This document shows positions 10,801 to 23,500 of a DNA stretch of 64,000 nucleotides, piece by piece. Under the pieces are notes generated by a model that was not told where the DNA came from, ran no database searches, and worked only from the letters and a program-made list of their open reading frames with translations. The translations under genes and the position numbers were made by a program. The stretch is taken from contig JALBUN010000014.1 of NCBI GenBank assembly GCA_025174535.1, positions 248,001-312,000 on the forward strand, read 5' to 3'. The first letter of the stretch is position 1. Every line of letters begins with the position of its first letter. The DNA comes from Cantharellus purpuraceus. Lineage: Eukaryota; Basidiomycota; Agaricomycetes; Cantharellales; Hydnaceae.

Positions 10801-13800
10801 ATCAGAGGCTCCCCACTTGAATGGCGGCGGGAACGTGAACTATCAGGAACGATGACTGTTGGCGCACGGGATGGGCGTCGGGAACGTGAATCAGGATCTC
10901 CCATAATTATGGTTGGGCGTTCACGGGATCGTGTCCGTGAACGGTCACGAGAACCTCCCATGACTATGGTTGGGCGTTCACGAGAACGCGACCGTGAACG
11001 ACCACGAGAACCTCCCATGACTATGGTTGGGCGTTCACGAGAATGCGACCGTGAACGACCACGAGAACCTCCCATGACTATGGTTGGGCGTTCACGAGAA
11101 CGCGACCGTGAACGACCACGAGAACCTCCCATGATTATGGCTGGGCGTTCACGGGAATGAGTCCGTGAATGATGGCGATCCGGGTCACCCACAATGATGG
11201 TTTCGCGTCCGCGAGAACGCGACCGTGAACGACCACGAGAACCTCCCATGATTATGGCTGGGCGTTCACGGGAATGAGTCCGTGAATGATGGCGATCCGG
11301 GTCACCCACAATGATAGTTTCGCGTCCGCGAGAACGCGACCGTGAACGACCACGAGAACCTCCCATGATTATGGCTGGGCGTTCACGAGAATGAGTCCGT
11401 GAATGATGGCGATCCGGGCCACCCACAATGATGGTTTCGCGTCCGCGAGAACGCGACCGTGAACGACCACGAGAACCTCCCATGATTATGGCTGGGCGTT
11501 CACGAGAATAAGTCCGTGAATGATGGCGATCCGGGTCACCCACAATGATGGTTTCCCGTCCACGAGAACGCGTCCTTGAACGACGACGATCTGGGTCTCC
11601 AACAATGATGGGTGGACGCTCACGGGAACGCGTTCGTGAACGACCACGTGAACCTCCCATAATTATGGTCGGACGTTCTGGAGTACGCGATCGAGAACGA
11701 CGACCACGCGAGTCTCCCACTATGATGGTTTCGCGTCCACGAGAATGCGTCCGCGAGCGACGACGATCCGGGTCCCCCACAAATGCAACTGCTGGAGGAT
11801 GATGAGAATGGTGAGACCGAGATCTGTCGTCCTCGGGTACAACTAGAACTTGACGAGGTGTGGAGTGGGACCTGGATCTAGACCTGGTTCGAGTACCTAT
11901 AATGACGGGTCGGCTCGGGCTGCGTCGGGATGAGCGAGAGCGGCGCCTGCTAGTGTCAACAACAATTGGCTGCGAGGGAGCACGACGGTAGGAATCTCGA
12001 CTGGATCGAGATCGAGACCTAGGGCGAATAACGATTGGCTGAGCAGCTGGTCGATGGGACGATCGGGAACGTGAACGTCGTCCATTTGACTCAATAATCA
12101 CAGGTTGAGTGGCGGGTGGAGAGTGGCGGTGTGTAGATCGTGATCGTGAACCTCTACGAATGAAGACAGTTGCGGGCGGGGGAGTTGGAGAGCGTGATCC
12201 TGTGCGGGACCGTGAACGGTCATCGCGAATGACGATGGGCGCAGGAGCACCATGAGATCTGTAGGATGCGGCTCGAGAACGTGACCTCGAACGGTCCACA
12301 ACATGAGTGACAGATGGCCCGCGAGAAGAACGAGGACGGCTTCTGGACCGCGAAGAGGGCCGGATAATGATTTGTTGCGGCCCATCCCTCTCTCTCGAAG
12401 ATCGTCTTGAAGAACGCAAAGATCCACCTTGGTCGATGATCACAGGTGTTCGTGACCGGCTACGCGAACGCGAACGTTCCGAGGGTGGTGGTATAACGAC
12501 AATTTCACCCGGTCGCTGTCCGGGGCTGCCAGGTCTACTGCCCGCAGGGGGAGGAATAATGACTGGAGGAGCACGTTGATCTGCACCAGGTTGGACTACT
12601 GTGATGGGAGCAGGTGTTCCGGAAGGACGTGGTGGTATAAATCCTTCTTCAGGCGTTGACGCTCGAGAAGACGGGGATACGACTGTCACTTGTGGGCGAC
12701 CCTGACCTGTATAAACACCAGCACCTCGCGAAGGAACACCCGGACCCGCATAGGGGACAAACCCAGGTGGGAATTGCTCACGCCCATGGGAGGGACGCCC
12801 AAGGGGGGGAGGGATGAACGGTGAACCATCTTCAGAAGACTCCTCGCGTACAAAGCCTGATGAAGGCACGACAAATGGACCCCCTGACGAGTAAAACTGT
12901 GGAGGACCACCCTGGAGAGGAGGGCCAGGAGGGGCTCCAAACCATTGGCCAGGAGGGGGAGGTATAATGGGGCCTTCGCCTGGCACTTGCACAAACGGAA
13001 CTAGTGGACTCAGAATACATCTTGTCATTTAAACAAAGAGTACATACCAGCAGGTCTAATTCCTAATCGTTGTGCAAGTTCATTGCGAAGCTGATCAATA
13101 CGGTCACCCAGTCCACGTAACTCAGCATGACGATCATGTACATCGCGTTCAAGCCAGTCATTCAAGCCGGCCATGTAGCGCATAATTTCATTTTGTTGGT
13201 CGATAGAAGCAGTTTGAGCATCATGAGTTGCCTACATGAACCACTAAGCCGGTGCAAATCACGGATATAAACGACTTACACGGAGGAGGCGGAGAATTTC
13301 CGCATACTCTCGAGGCGGAACAGCACCAGCTGCCTGGGAACACGACCCCTGTCAGCTGAAAAAGTCAACAGATGCCCATTCACAGACTTACAGCGGCGCC
13401 AGGAAACGAAGCAAATGAACCAAGAGGCTGAGGCCCACCTTGCGCGGGGATAAATACACCAGGAGGCGGCACTGCAAGGCCAGGACCCGAAGCCGATGGC
13501 GGTTGATCTCCCATCTACATTTGGTCAGAAACAGAGCCGACACAAACGAGACAAAGGCAGCTTACAGTTCTTGTTTCTGCAGGTGACGCTCGGCGACCAG
13601 GGCGATACCACATCCTGGATTGACCCTCTGGGGGTGCAGCACCCAGACTTGGGGGAGCGCTGGGTAACCGATGCGGCACCTCATGAAGCGGAGGCTGTAT
13701 GGGATTTCAGAGGCGCAAAACGTAAAATCAACAGAGGCACTGACTACAGGTTGCTGTCTTGGTTGTCCCGCAGGAATAAAGACACCAGCGTCTGTATCAC

Positions 13801-16800
13801 CCCGGCGGTCCCCACGATCCCGACGTACAATTCCGTACATGTCCGGAGAGTCTCTCGCGGCAGCTCGCCGTGGAAGATCTGGAAGCGGCCTTTCTCTTCG
13901 TGATGCGGCGTCCGGTCGGATGAATGTGGATCTGACGGGAGTGAATCCCATACTAGGGGGCCTTTGGAAGGGGGGAATCGCTCGAACCACTCCGTCACTA
14001 GAAGGCACAGGTGCTGTACCAGGCCTAAACTCGATCAGAGGTGGACTCACGCTGCGGTGGCGTTGCCTTGTTCTTGGACGTTGGATGGTAGGGAGCGGCT
14101 CGAGCTGAATAGGGAATGCAGGTGCAGACGGCATGCCAATGTCAGGGAACAAGTCAGACATGGAAGGCAGTGGGGGTGCAGGAGAGGGTGCATGCATGGG
14201 AAGCGATGTGGGGGGTGGTGCCGGCCGCAACAGCCTAGTGAACAGGTCGATGAGACCAGTGTCGTCCGGCCCCTCACTAGATTCAGATAACACGCTTCCC
14301 CGCGCCTCACTCCCCAGTCGGTCGAGAATACGTCTCAGCATGTCTTCGGTACGCGAAATTGTTTCCCTGTATCGGCGCTGCTCAGATGTCTCACTACGAT
14401 GCTCCTCGGCAGGCTCGCGACGCAAATCCTTGAGCATATCCTGTGTCTCGCGCTGACCATCGCGTAGACTCTTCACCTCCGATAGCACAACGTCGATCAT
14501 CATTTGTATATCTGCTAAAGTCATGGTGGGACGAACAGTCTCGACGGATCGCTTTGAGGATCCTACGGATACCGCGTCGGAAGATGATATGACAGACGGC
14601 ATGGATGATGAGGAAGGAGACCGCTGAGGCAAGAGTCTCACTTCCTCAGTGGACATCAGCTCCCAGTCATCAGAGTGATGAGACGACAGCCAAGAAATAC
14701 TAGTAAGCAAAGAAGACGGGGACGGAAGTCGCTCCGGCGGAGGCGAAAGCGAGCGCATCGTTTGCCCAGGAGGCGGCACGGGAGACGGTGGAGGTATTGG
14801 CGTCGGCGTGCGTGTCATGGCACTTCGCCCAATCGAGGCGTCCTTGGTAGGCACCGGAGGCGGCTTGTCACTCTTCTCCTTGAGCGACGTCGCCAGATTA
14901 TGCAACAACACTTCGATATGGTCCAAATGGCTTGCCATGTCCACATTCTGTTCGTTCCGCGCCGCATCCACCTCGTGCAAATATTGCAAGAGACGGTTCA
15001 CATCATGGGTGAGAATCTCGCCAGGAGGGGGACCAGCGAGTTCGCTACTAGCGTGCGACGGAACCGTCTCGAGCTGGGAGACAATCGACGGCGCATTCGA
15101 ATGTGGAGTACTAATACTGACGCTAAACGTGGGATCAGGCGTCCCCACGCTCGACCGAAGAGTAGGGGCGGCCCTGGGGGTTGAAGGGCTGCTAGGCTGA
15201 GGCAGAAAATCTCATCAACACTCAATCTACCCAAAAAACAAAACTTAAGCTCACGCTACTAGGGCTACTAGGAGGCACTGTAGGCGTCAGAGACCTAGTC
15301 GACGTGGACACCGTCGTCTCTGGAGTAACCGACGACTCTGAAGAAGGCGACGACACAGACGGCGAGGATTCCACAGTCGGAGGAGACGGCCCCTCGTCAA
15401 AATACAACGACTCTGTGTCGGGACTAATCATGGAAGACCGCATAGAAATACTCGACACACTCGATGGCGTCCTCGTCATCGTGCTCTGTGACGAACTCAC
15501 CATCGTGGGCGTCGCCGGCAAAGGGGTCGTCGGTCCAAGCCGAACTCTCGACTCGGAGGGCTCAACAGAATCGGAAGGACGCAAGAACGATGTGTCAAAC
15601 GAGGTATCGACACCTTCCTGGATAGCCACGGAATGCAACGACGGCGAGGGCAACAACACAGATGACTCATACGTTCCCGACGTCTCTTCATATAAAGACT
15701 CCCGGATGGAAGGTATAGACGATGCAGGCTGTGTGGGACTGAGCGACGACGTGAGCCGACTCCCTAAGGACGTACTCGTCACAGACGAAAGCGTTGCCGA
15801 ACTGGACGAAATAGCGATCGAGGACGAGGATGAAGACGACACTGCCACCGTAGACTCTCTCCCCTTCTCTGTAACAGGCACCGGCTCACTCTCCGCCCTA
15901 CTAGATCGACTAGACGGGCGCGACGCTGGAGATAATCGCGTCGACGGCACAAATCGTGGACTCGATTCGGGCAGACTGGGAATCGTCCTCATAGTCGACG
16001 GCGCCTTACTACTTCTCGTCACTGCACTCATGCGCTCGCTCCGCTCGTCATCACTCACACGCGGAGTACCCTCTCTTGGAAGCGCCGCCATCACAACCGG
16101 ACCCGGCGAACTCGTCGTCGGCGAACTTATAGTGGGCGACTTTGAAGGTGGCGGCGTCGGCGTACCTAAACTCAAACTTGGCGTCGTCCTCTCACCGCTC
16201 AACGCCCTCGTACTCAACGACGCATACTCCGGGATAAGATACCGTGTAGACGCCTCACTCGAACACACTTCCGCCGTCTCAAACTCCGTAGACATCTCCG
16301 CCGTCTGATAATTCATCGAAGATGGACCGGACGAAAGCGTCCTATACTCGCTCGACTCATGTGTCGACGCCGTACTATACTCTGTCGAACTCGGCGGCCC
16401 GGGCGCAGTCGTAAACGTCGTCGACGTCGGTGTCAACGTCCTCGTCCTCGCCGCCCGCTCCGGGACCGAAAGCACTACATCAGACAGCGATCCTCCAGCT
16501 TCCAACGGCGCCGCCATCCTACTCTCCACATCCGAATCCGACTCCGAAAGTACGCTCGACGCCCCACGTCTCATCGTCGAACTCATCGGTGTCAACTCTG
16601 ACAAATCAGATGATGGGCACACATCGTACCCAATCGAATCATACGAAGACGTTCGCGTCCGCTGAGCCATACCACGTTCCGAAGGTGTCGCCACACGAGA
16701 AGTCGGCGTAGGCGTAGAGGGCTGCGCTCCCACCGGCCTATAACTCCTCTCTGTCGGCGTTGACACACCTGTACTTGAACCCCCGCGCGAAGCCGTGTTA

Positions 16801-19718
16801 TACGCCTCAGACACCATCCCAGTCTCATTCTCCTTATCTGACCCTTCTACATGAGTGCCATACTCCGTCCCAGCCGACGACGACGATGTCGCCCTCGAAC
16901 TCGTCTTGCGCGGCGTCCGCCTCCGCACACCGGGACTCCGAGATAACGAGGACCCGCTTTGACTCCTCGATACCGGAGACTCGGCAGCAAGAAGACCTCG
17001 CTTGCTGCTCGTAGGCGTATTGCTGACAAGTGACGGTGTAAAGGAGGAATTGGAGGTAATGTCCGAGCTGTTGTCGCCATCATGTGAATCGCCCAACAAC
17101 GACGCCGATCGACTGCCACGGAGGGAAAGGGTAGAAGTCACTGCATGCGGCACAGAGTCCGAAGATACCGACTGCGGTCCTCGAGGACCAAGAACATGAC
17201 CAGTCCCAGTCCCAGTCCCAGTCCCAGTCCCACTCCCCAGGCCAGACTCAGTTCGCGGACGAAGCGGTGAGATCGGAAGCGAATAATAACTGCTCGTTGG
17301 TGTCGTCCTCGCACTGATCCTACTGGGAGGTGTCAAATATCCCACCCCCCCACTCTCTCCACTCTCAGACGCAGACGTGGACGTTGACGTGGGTTTTGAC
17401 TTTCCCCCCATCTCCGCCCTACTCTTCTTCCCAGCACTAGGCGGCGGACTCACAAACACATCCCCCGTCTCACTCGGCCCACTCGACACTGTCACAGGTT
17501 TCCCCGGACTCCCCACAGAGCTCCCCGCAGACCTCGACACCGCACTCGCAAATTCGGCGTCCAAATCCGCCAACGAGCTAGTCCGCCTCAACGAGCTGCT
17601 CCGACTCGGCGCGATCACCTTGCTTCCTTTGCGCTCTAGTGGATATAAAATCCCCGCGTTTGAAATCGCACCATCGTCCGATGCGCGCAAATGATGGAAG
17701 CCTGCATCATCCAGCGATGGAGGCGTGAACACAGCATGACCGCCAACCGCACTCGAACGCGAAGACACTGAACTCGTCGACGAAGGCAAATCCGGAATCG
17801 TATCAAGTGGTGGAACAAACACCGTGCTCGCAGATCCCGACTTAGATCTGTTCTCCCCAGAAGACGTGCTACTCTCCGATCGAATAGTATGAATGGACGG
17901 TGCAGGAGACCGAGATCGCGCCGAAGGATCTGGGAATGACACAGCGCGATTGAGTGCCTCCCTGCATCCGTGACATAAGTCGGCAATATACAGCAAAAGA
18001 ACAACCGAGCAACACACCAGATCGCGCCAACCCATCTCACTCTTTCCCTCGCACTTTCAGCGCCTAACCGCTCCACACCATCCGGATACAACAGCTGGAA
18101 CGGACAAAGAGTTTCCACCAAGGCACCCTCCGGACCAGACGACTCTGCCTGCTCTTGTGCAGCCACAGTCCCAATATCGTCATGGGCACTCGGGTGGCTG
18201 GGTGAAGGTACCGAACGAACTTCATTGCAATTAAGCAAATCGAGCGTGATCACTCCACGTCCCCCGCCGGGAGCAATCCAAGAAAGTATGAGTACATGGG
18301 GGTAGAGAATAGCTTGTGTGCGCAACCACCGATAAGGCGGGGTTGCATGCACATTAAGATACCAAAGCTGACCAATGCGGAGCGGCTAAAATAATAGTGA
18401 GTTTCGGATCAGACATAAAACGAGTCCACTCACGTCTCGATCCGATTGAGCAAAAGGCCCGAGCTCCGCAAGATCAAATGGAGGCTTGGAACCACTACCA
18501 GCACTGGTTCCACTCTTCCTCCGACCGTTTCCGTTACTGTTTTGGCGAGATAAAGGTTCTTGAGGTAACGGAGGGAGCGATCGATCAGTCGCTCCCACAT
18601 CCCTCCGTCGGATACTGAAAAAGCCCTCTTCTCCGGCAGAGGTTGTAGACGGTGGCTTGCTGGATTTGCCCAAGGAAGGCGTGCGCTCTTTCCATGCAGC
18701 AACAATGTTGCGCACCGAAGACAGAGGCGAGCGCGGTTCGCCGGAAAGTTGTGAGGGTTGTTTGGTCGAGATTGGTGTAGTGGACACCGCTGGACGCGAC
18801 TCGATCGATCCCGTGCCGCGCACAGGCGAGAGCAACGAAGACAGTGACGCGCCAGAGGATTTGGTAGGGGACGCCGAACGCGAACCGACAAGCGATGGTA
18901 GCGTTGTAGAACGTGGCAGTGAGGAATATGAAGGGGGCGGCCCCTCGGATAAATTTCGGCTAAAGGCAGGAAGAGAATGTGAGGGGGGCGTAAATGTCGT
19001 TAGAGTTGGGGACCGGGATCGAATTTGTCCCAATGAGGACAGGGAGCTGTCAGAAGATGATTTATCCTCAAAGAAAGCAATAAGGTCGCCTGCACGGCGA
19101 CGGGGCGTGTGTCGCAGGCTGCGCTCTGGGGATGGATTCCTGCCTCCAGAGTCAGCAGAAGCTTGGGAATGAGAATGCGTCAGTGAGCTAGGCGTTAGTG
19201 ATCTAGGCGTTAAATGTTCAGTACGAGGAGCGTCAGCTGGGGGGTTAGCAGCAGGGGCGGGTGTGACAGGTGTGCGAGGAGGCAGAGGGCCAAAGGTTGA
19301 AGTACGCATAGAAGCAGAGCGAGAGACGGGATCCTCGGTACGCTCGGTTATGATACTGAGAGGTCGAGGCTGAAAATTGTACGGGTCCAAGGTATGCGAG
19401 CCCCATGCGGAGAGTGCATCTTGGGTAGTGTCAATTTCATCATCGAGAGCGGCAAGGGCGGCTTCGACTTCGGCTGAGTCGGTCAGTGAGTTGTTGGCTT
19501 CTTCGTCATAATCTGTAGGAGGTGGTGAAACAATGATACGTCGCATGTTGCGCTCAGAGGACGCGTCCTCTGAGGAATAAGAGTCTGAAAGAGCATTGCC
19601 AGTTGAGCGATGACGGTGAGTGCAGTGCCTACGACATACCAGGACGGGAACTGGAAGACAGAGTTGTCCATGTCTTTTGTGGGGTTCTTGGGGGATCAGA
19701 GGAGTGCTGGTCAGACAT
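7892..19718 (-). CDS. giant PH-domain protein with Arg-Ser repeats and coiled-coil tail
   Basis: What first looks like four or five genes reads as one gene of about 18 exons and about 3,700 residues. The start at 19718 (MSDQHSSDPPRTPQ) splices to DSYSSEDASSERNMRRII. A PH-like domain at about residues 415-545 has PLRIGQLWYLNVHA, RTQAILYPHVLILSW and RVRWVGAIW. About 900 Ser/Thr/Pro-rich residues follow, then ADIQMMIDVVLSEVKSLRDG coiled coil, a short helical region (IDQQNEIMRYMAGLNDWLE), about 850 residues of Pro- and RS-rich repeats, a long Glu/Arg coiled coil, ELGCLMCMRSKYGP, a Pro/Gly stretch and QGSLQ at the stop. Key joins: PSSPSS to PSSPSTPR at about 15250-15198; QPRQQP to PPLHEVP near 13710; GIRPAG to PFVQVPG near 13000; HAPP to TVIQVRQ near 10400-10333. 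Two junctions near 8770 and 8360 use GC donors. No catalytic domain is seen; a membrane- or cortex-bound scaffold is an inference. Confidence 0.82.
10905..11800 (-). repeat. in-gene tandem repeats coding Arg-Ser/Arg-Glu units
   Basis: Two nested periods lie inside the giant gene. Units of 57 bp repeat at 10961, 11018, 11075 and 11132 and code 19-residue blocks such as ERPTIVMGGSRGRSRSRSR. Units of 117 bp repeat at 11133, 11250, 11367 and 11484 and code 39-residue blocks that pair a GGSRGRSRS block with a GDPDRHHSRTHS block. Every unit is a multiple of three, so the frame is kept. Copies are nearly identical, which suggests recent expansion, and copy number probably varies between strains. Confidence 0.9.
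17201..17232 (-). repeat. CCCAGT hexanucleotide run (codes Thr-Gly repeat)
   Basis: About five tandem hexamers in the Ser-rich part of the giant gene, coding an alternating Gly-Thr run on the minus strand. It is an in-frame microsatellite. Confidence 0.85.
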
Positions 19719-20584
19719 GGAGGGGCATATAGGTAGTAGAAGCTGAGCGGTTAGTGATGGTGGTGATTGTTGAAAGGAAAGAGTCGCGTCCAAGGATTTC
19801 CTGCTTGTTGTTGTTTATGCCACCAAACCAGTCACGCCCTCTCATTGGTCTCTCGTAGCATCTGTCACGTGACCACAAGCTCATGCACCTCTTCTCGTCG
19901 CTTTGAGCTCTCCCCACATCTCTTCACCTCATGGATATCAATGTAATCCTTTCATCTACAACCCTCGTCCTACGTTCCCGACCTCCACATTAATCTCTGA
20001 GTGTCAGGGTGGCACCACATCCATAATCTGTTATTTGTATGTATTTTACATCCCCATTGGAAATGAGCACAGTAGCATTTGAAATACTACAGCATTTGCC
20101 CATTCTGCCTTGCCACAGCCCTTATGTCTGCCCATACCTTTCAAGACGAAATGGCAGAAATTTCTTTCCATTCTATTGGGTATGCCCTTCCATGGTGGCA
20201 ACAGTGTCGGTCGTGGCGAGAGTGTGGATATGGGATGCGGTGAGGACTCTAGCAATGGAAAGTTTAGGCAGTTATATATGATTGTTGAGTATAGTGGAAC
20301 ACATTTAATGGTGCTGGGGAGGTCGGTGACAGAAGGTCCCAGTGGCTGTTTTAGGTACAGGTGGGATTTCTGGTAGTGATGAATTGGCGTCTTTGGAGTC
20401 GATGATGCTGGCTGCTTTGGACATGAATGAGCAACAGGTAGATGCGTAGTTGGAGGCGGTGGTAAAGATGGAGGATGGCCGCTTGTCACAGCCAGCCAGC
20501 GCTGAGCTGTGGCCAAAGATGGCGGTGTGGGAAGCTTCTGGGGGCAGTGGTTAGATCTAGAATAAAGGTCTGCACACCGGAGCG
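19719..20584. promoter_or_regulatory. intergenic region upstream of giant gene and NLR relic
   Basis: This interval separates the start of the giant gene (minus) from the NLR relic (plus). Open frames here (for example 20046-20654 minus) are low-complexity and match nothing I know. It presumably holds the giant gene's promoter and 5' UTR. No defined motif can be supported. Confidence 0.4.
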
Positions 20585-23500
20585 TTGTCGATTCCACCTT
20601 TACATACCATATCAAACAAAGCCCATGGCAAGCTAGCATCCATCCGCGATACATTGCGTAACACCTTCAAACGTCGAACGTCGTCTCGTTCGTCTTCCTC
20701 TTCAGTGCCTGCAATAGTACCGTCAGACTCAGGCAGCGCCCTCCCCCATTCTAGCGTTGGCACCAATGCTACCCAGTCTCGGCCTACATTTCCAACGCCT
20801 CCATCAAGACCGTCAAACATGGGCATCTCCTACCCACCTGGTGTTAGCACCAATACTCAGCCTTCCTCCGTCGTTTTATAGTCATGCGGCTCCCTCTCCC
20901 CACGCCCCGACAGCACCAACGCTCAGCCTCAGGCTCCCTTTTCAACGCCTTCATCAGCACAATCAAATTCAGAGGGCTCCCTCCGAGTGACCGCGCTCGG
21001 TGATCGCGAGCAACCGTGACATTAATCCGTTTAACCAGCTCCAACGACGCTGATGCTCCCCCGCCACTGGCTAAGGACATGGGAGGCATTGCTTACGAGG
21101 GATTCAAAGGCCTCCTTTCCATGCTGAATACAGTAGGATATGCTCTCCCGCCGCTGAAAGCCGCTGCTGCGGGGCTGAGCAGTGTGTTGACGGTAGTCGA
21201 TGTATGTACCTCTTTGCCGCAAGTGACTGCGCATAACTAACAACACCTCTGCGAGACAGAAAGTAGCACAGAATAAGGAAGACTATGACACCATCAGAAA
21301 GCAACTCGAGGCCATTGTCTCCATGGCTGAGAAATACAAGCGGCACGGCTCCCATCGGGCCCTAGATCATCGTGTTGAAGACTTGTCAAAGTGGGTGGTT
21401 TCATCATATTTCGTAGAACTACCTTTGAATTCACTAGTACATCAGTGCTGTGAAGCTTCACACGGGTAAGATCCAATATGTACAAGAACGCTGGCTTGTT
21501 AGACGTGTGATCGAGAATGCTCAAGACGCTGGTTTGGTAGCAAAATCGTTTCGTGACATTTGAATACTGATGGATGTATTCCTAGTAAATCATTCTGTAT
21601 TGTGTGAAGGACTGTTCGCTTATCTCATGTATTCCAGTTGGACACCGTGCTCCATACTGACGTTAAGACGGAGGAGATATCGCAAAAGGTGAAGGACATA
21701 CTTAAGTATGAGGAAATGGCTCATGTCACTCGTAAGTTTCCGTGATGTGATCATTATGTGCAGTTTTGACGACAGAAGAATTAGAGAGCCTTCCGCACAC
21801 CAAAAGTGCATTTTACGATACTCGTCAAATTCGTGATATACTTAGCGATCCTGAAAAGCCAGGTTGTTTGCAGGGTACCCGTGAGGGGATACTGGCTGGG
21901 CTCGGGGAATGGGCACATGACGACACAGCACCAAAGGTCTGCTGGCTGAACGGGATGGCGGGAACAGGCAAGTCCAGCATCGCTCAGACCCTCAGTGAAC
22001 TCCTCGACGAGAAGCACATGCTTGGCGCGAGTTTCTTCTATTCACGCTCGGCCTCCCAAGAAGTTAGAAACGCACGTCTCATCATCCCGATCATCGCCTA
22101 CAAACTTTCCCAGGCTTCTCCACTCCTTCGATCCGCAATAAACGAGGCTATCGAGAACAAACCCGACGTAGGCTCGTTGCACACACTTTCTATGCAGCTC
22201 CGCTTGCTACTGGTAGAGCCGATTCAGCGCGTCCTTGGCACATCTGTCAAGACCTATAAAACCATCATCATTGATGCTCTCGATGAGTGCAGCGAACCTG
22301 GGGTAGTGGTGCAATTGATCCAGTCTGTCGTTGCATGTGCCTCAGAGATGCCTCTCAAGTTTTTCATCTCCAGTCGGGATCTGACCACCATCCAGAACGC
22401 CTTTTATCATAACCCTACGCATCATCCAAAGGTTTTTTCCCTGCACAGCGTTGAGAAGGCAGTTGTGCAAGATGACATCAAAACGTACCTTCAATTTTCC
22501 TTGTCTGCAATTGCTCAAAGGTTCTCGCAGCCCATATCCTGGCCCCCTCCCGACGACCTCGAAATTCTTGTCAAGCGATCGGACCGTTTGTTCATTTATG
22601 CTGCCACTGCTGTTCAATATATCGGCGTGTCTGATGTAGACTTCAAAACGCGCTTAACTCACGTCACACGCCTTTCCCCGTCAAGGATGCGGACAGGAGT
22701 AATCGATCGCTATATAATGATATCATGAAGCAGGCCTTTCATAGCGAGCTTGAACCTGACGAAGCGTCTCGGATACGCGAGATGCTTTCTGCAGTTGTAT
22801 TTCTGCTCGCCCCGTTGTCCATGGATGCCATCGCATCCTTGCTGAACATGGGGAGATTTCCAGCTCGACTTGCGTTGGCGCCATTTCGCTCGGTGATTCA
22901 TGTGCCTGCTGCTCACACCAGTCCGGTCTCCGTCTTTCACGCCTCATTTCGCGATTTCATCGTTGAACAGTCCCGCTGTGTATATCACTTCCTAGATGTC
23001 ACTGAAGCACATTGGATGTTGACTGTCAAGAGTCTCCGATGCTTGAATCAATCTCTTAAACATAACATATGCAATTTGGATCTCAATCAGGCGTTCTCAC
23101 CATCCCATGAAACCATCACTGTTCATGACAGTCTACGATATTCTTGCGTGCACTGGGCATCACATCTTGTACACGTTCTCGAAGGGGCTTCAGGATATGG
23201 GCCAGTGGACGACATTCAAGTCCTTCTTTCGGTGTTTGTGAACGACCATCTGCTACACTGGTTTGAGTGTCTCAGCTCCATGAGAGAGCTCAGATCAGGA
23301 GTCAAGTCACTTGAAAGAGCTAGTGAAGCGACCTCGGTAAGCACCAAGTTTTTTGGGAAATGATAATATTCATCGATCATTCTGTCAGGCCTTTTCGACG
23401 AAGCAAATGGGATTTGGGGATACAGCACGGCTACTCAAGGACGCTCTTCAGTTCCTCCGATTCGCGTTTGCACCAATTAACTGGCACCCCCTTGACACTT

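Noticed and set aside
11133..11600. Possible CRISPR-like regular repeats
   Set aside because: They are in-frame coding repeats of 117 bp with no spacer variety, in a eukaryotic gene.
15304..16308. Long plus-strand ORF (334 codons)
   Set aside because: It is antisense to the Ser-rich exon of the giant gene; long open antisense frames are expected opposite such codon use, and no domain is seen.
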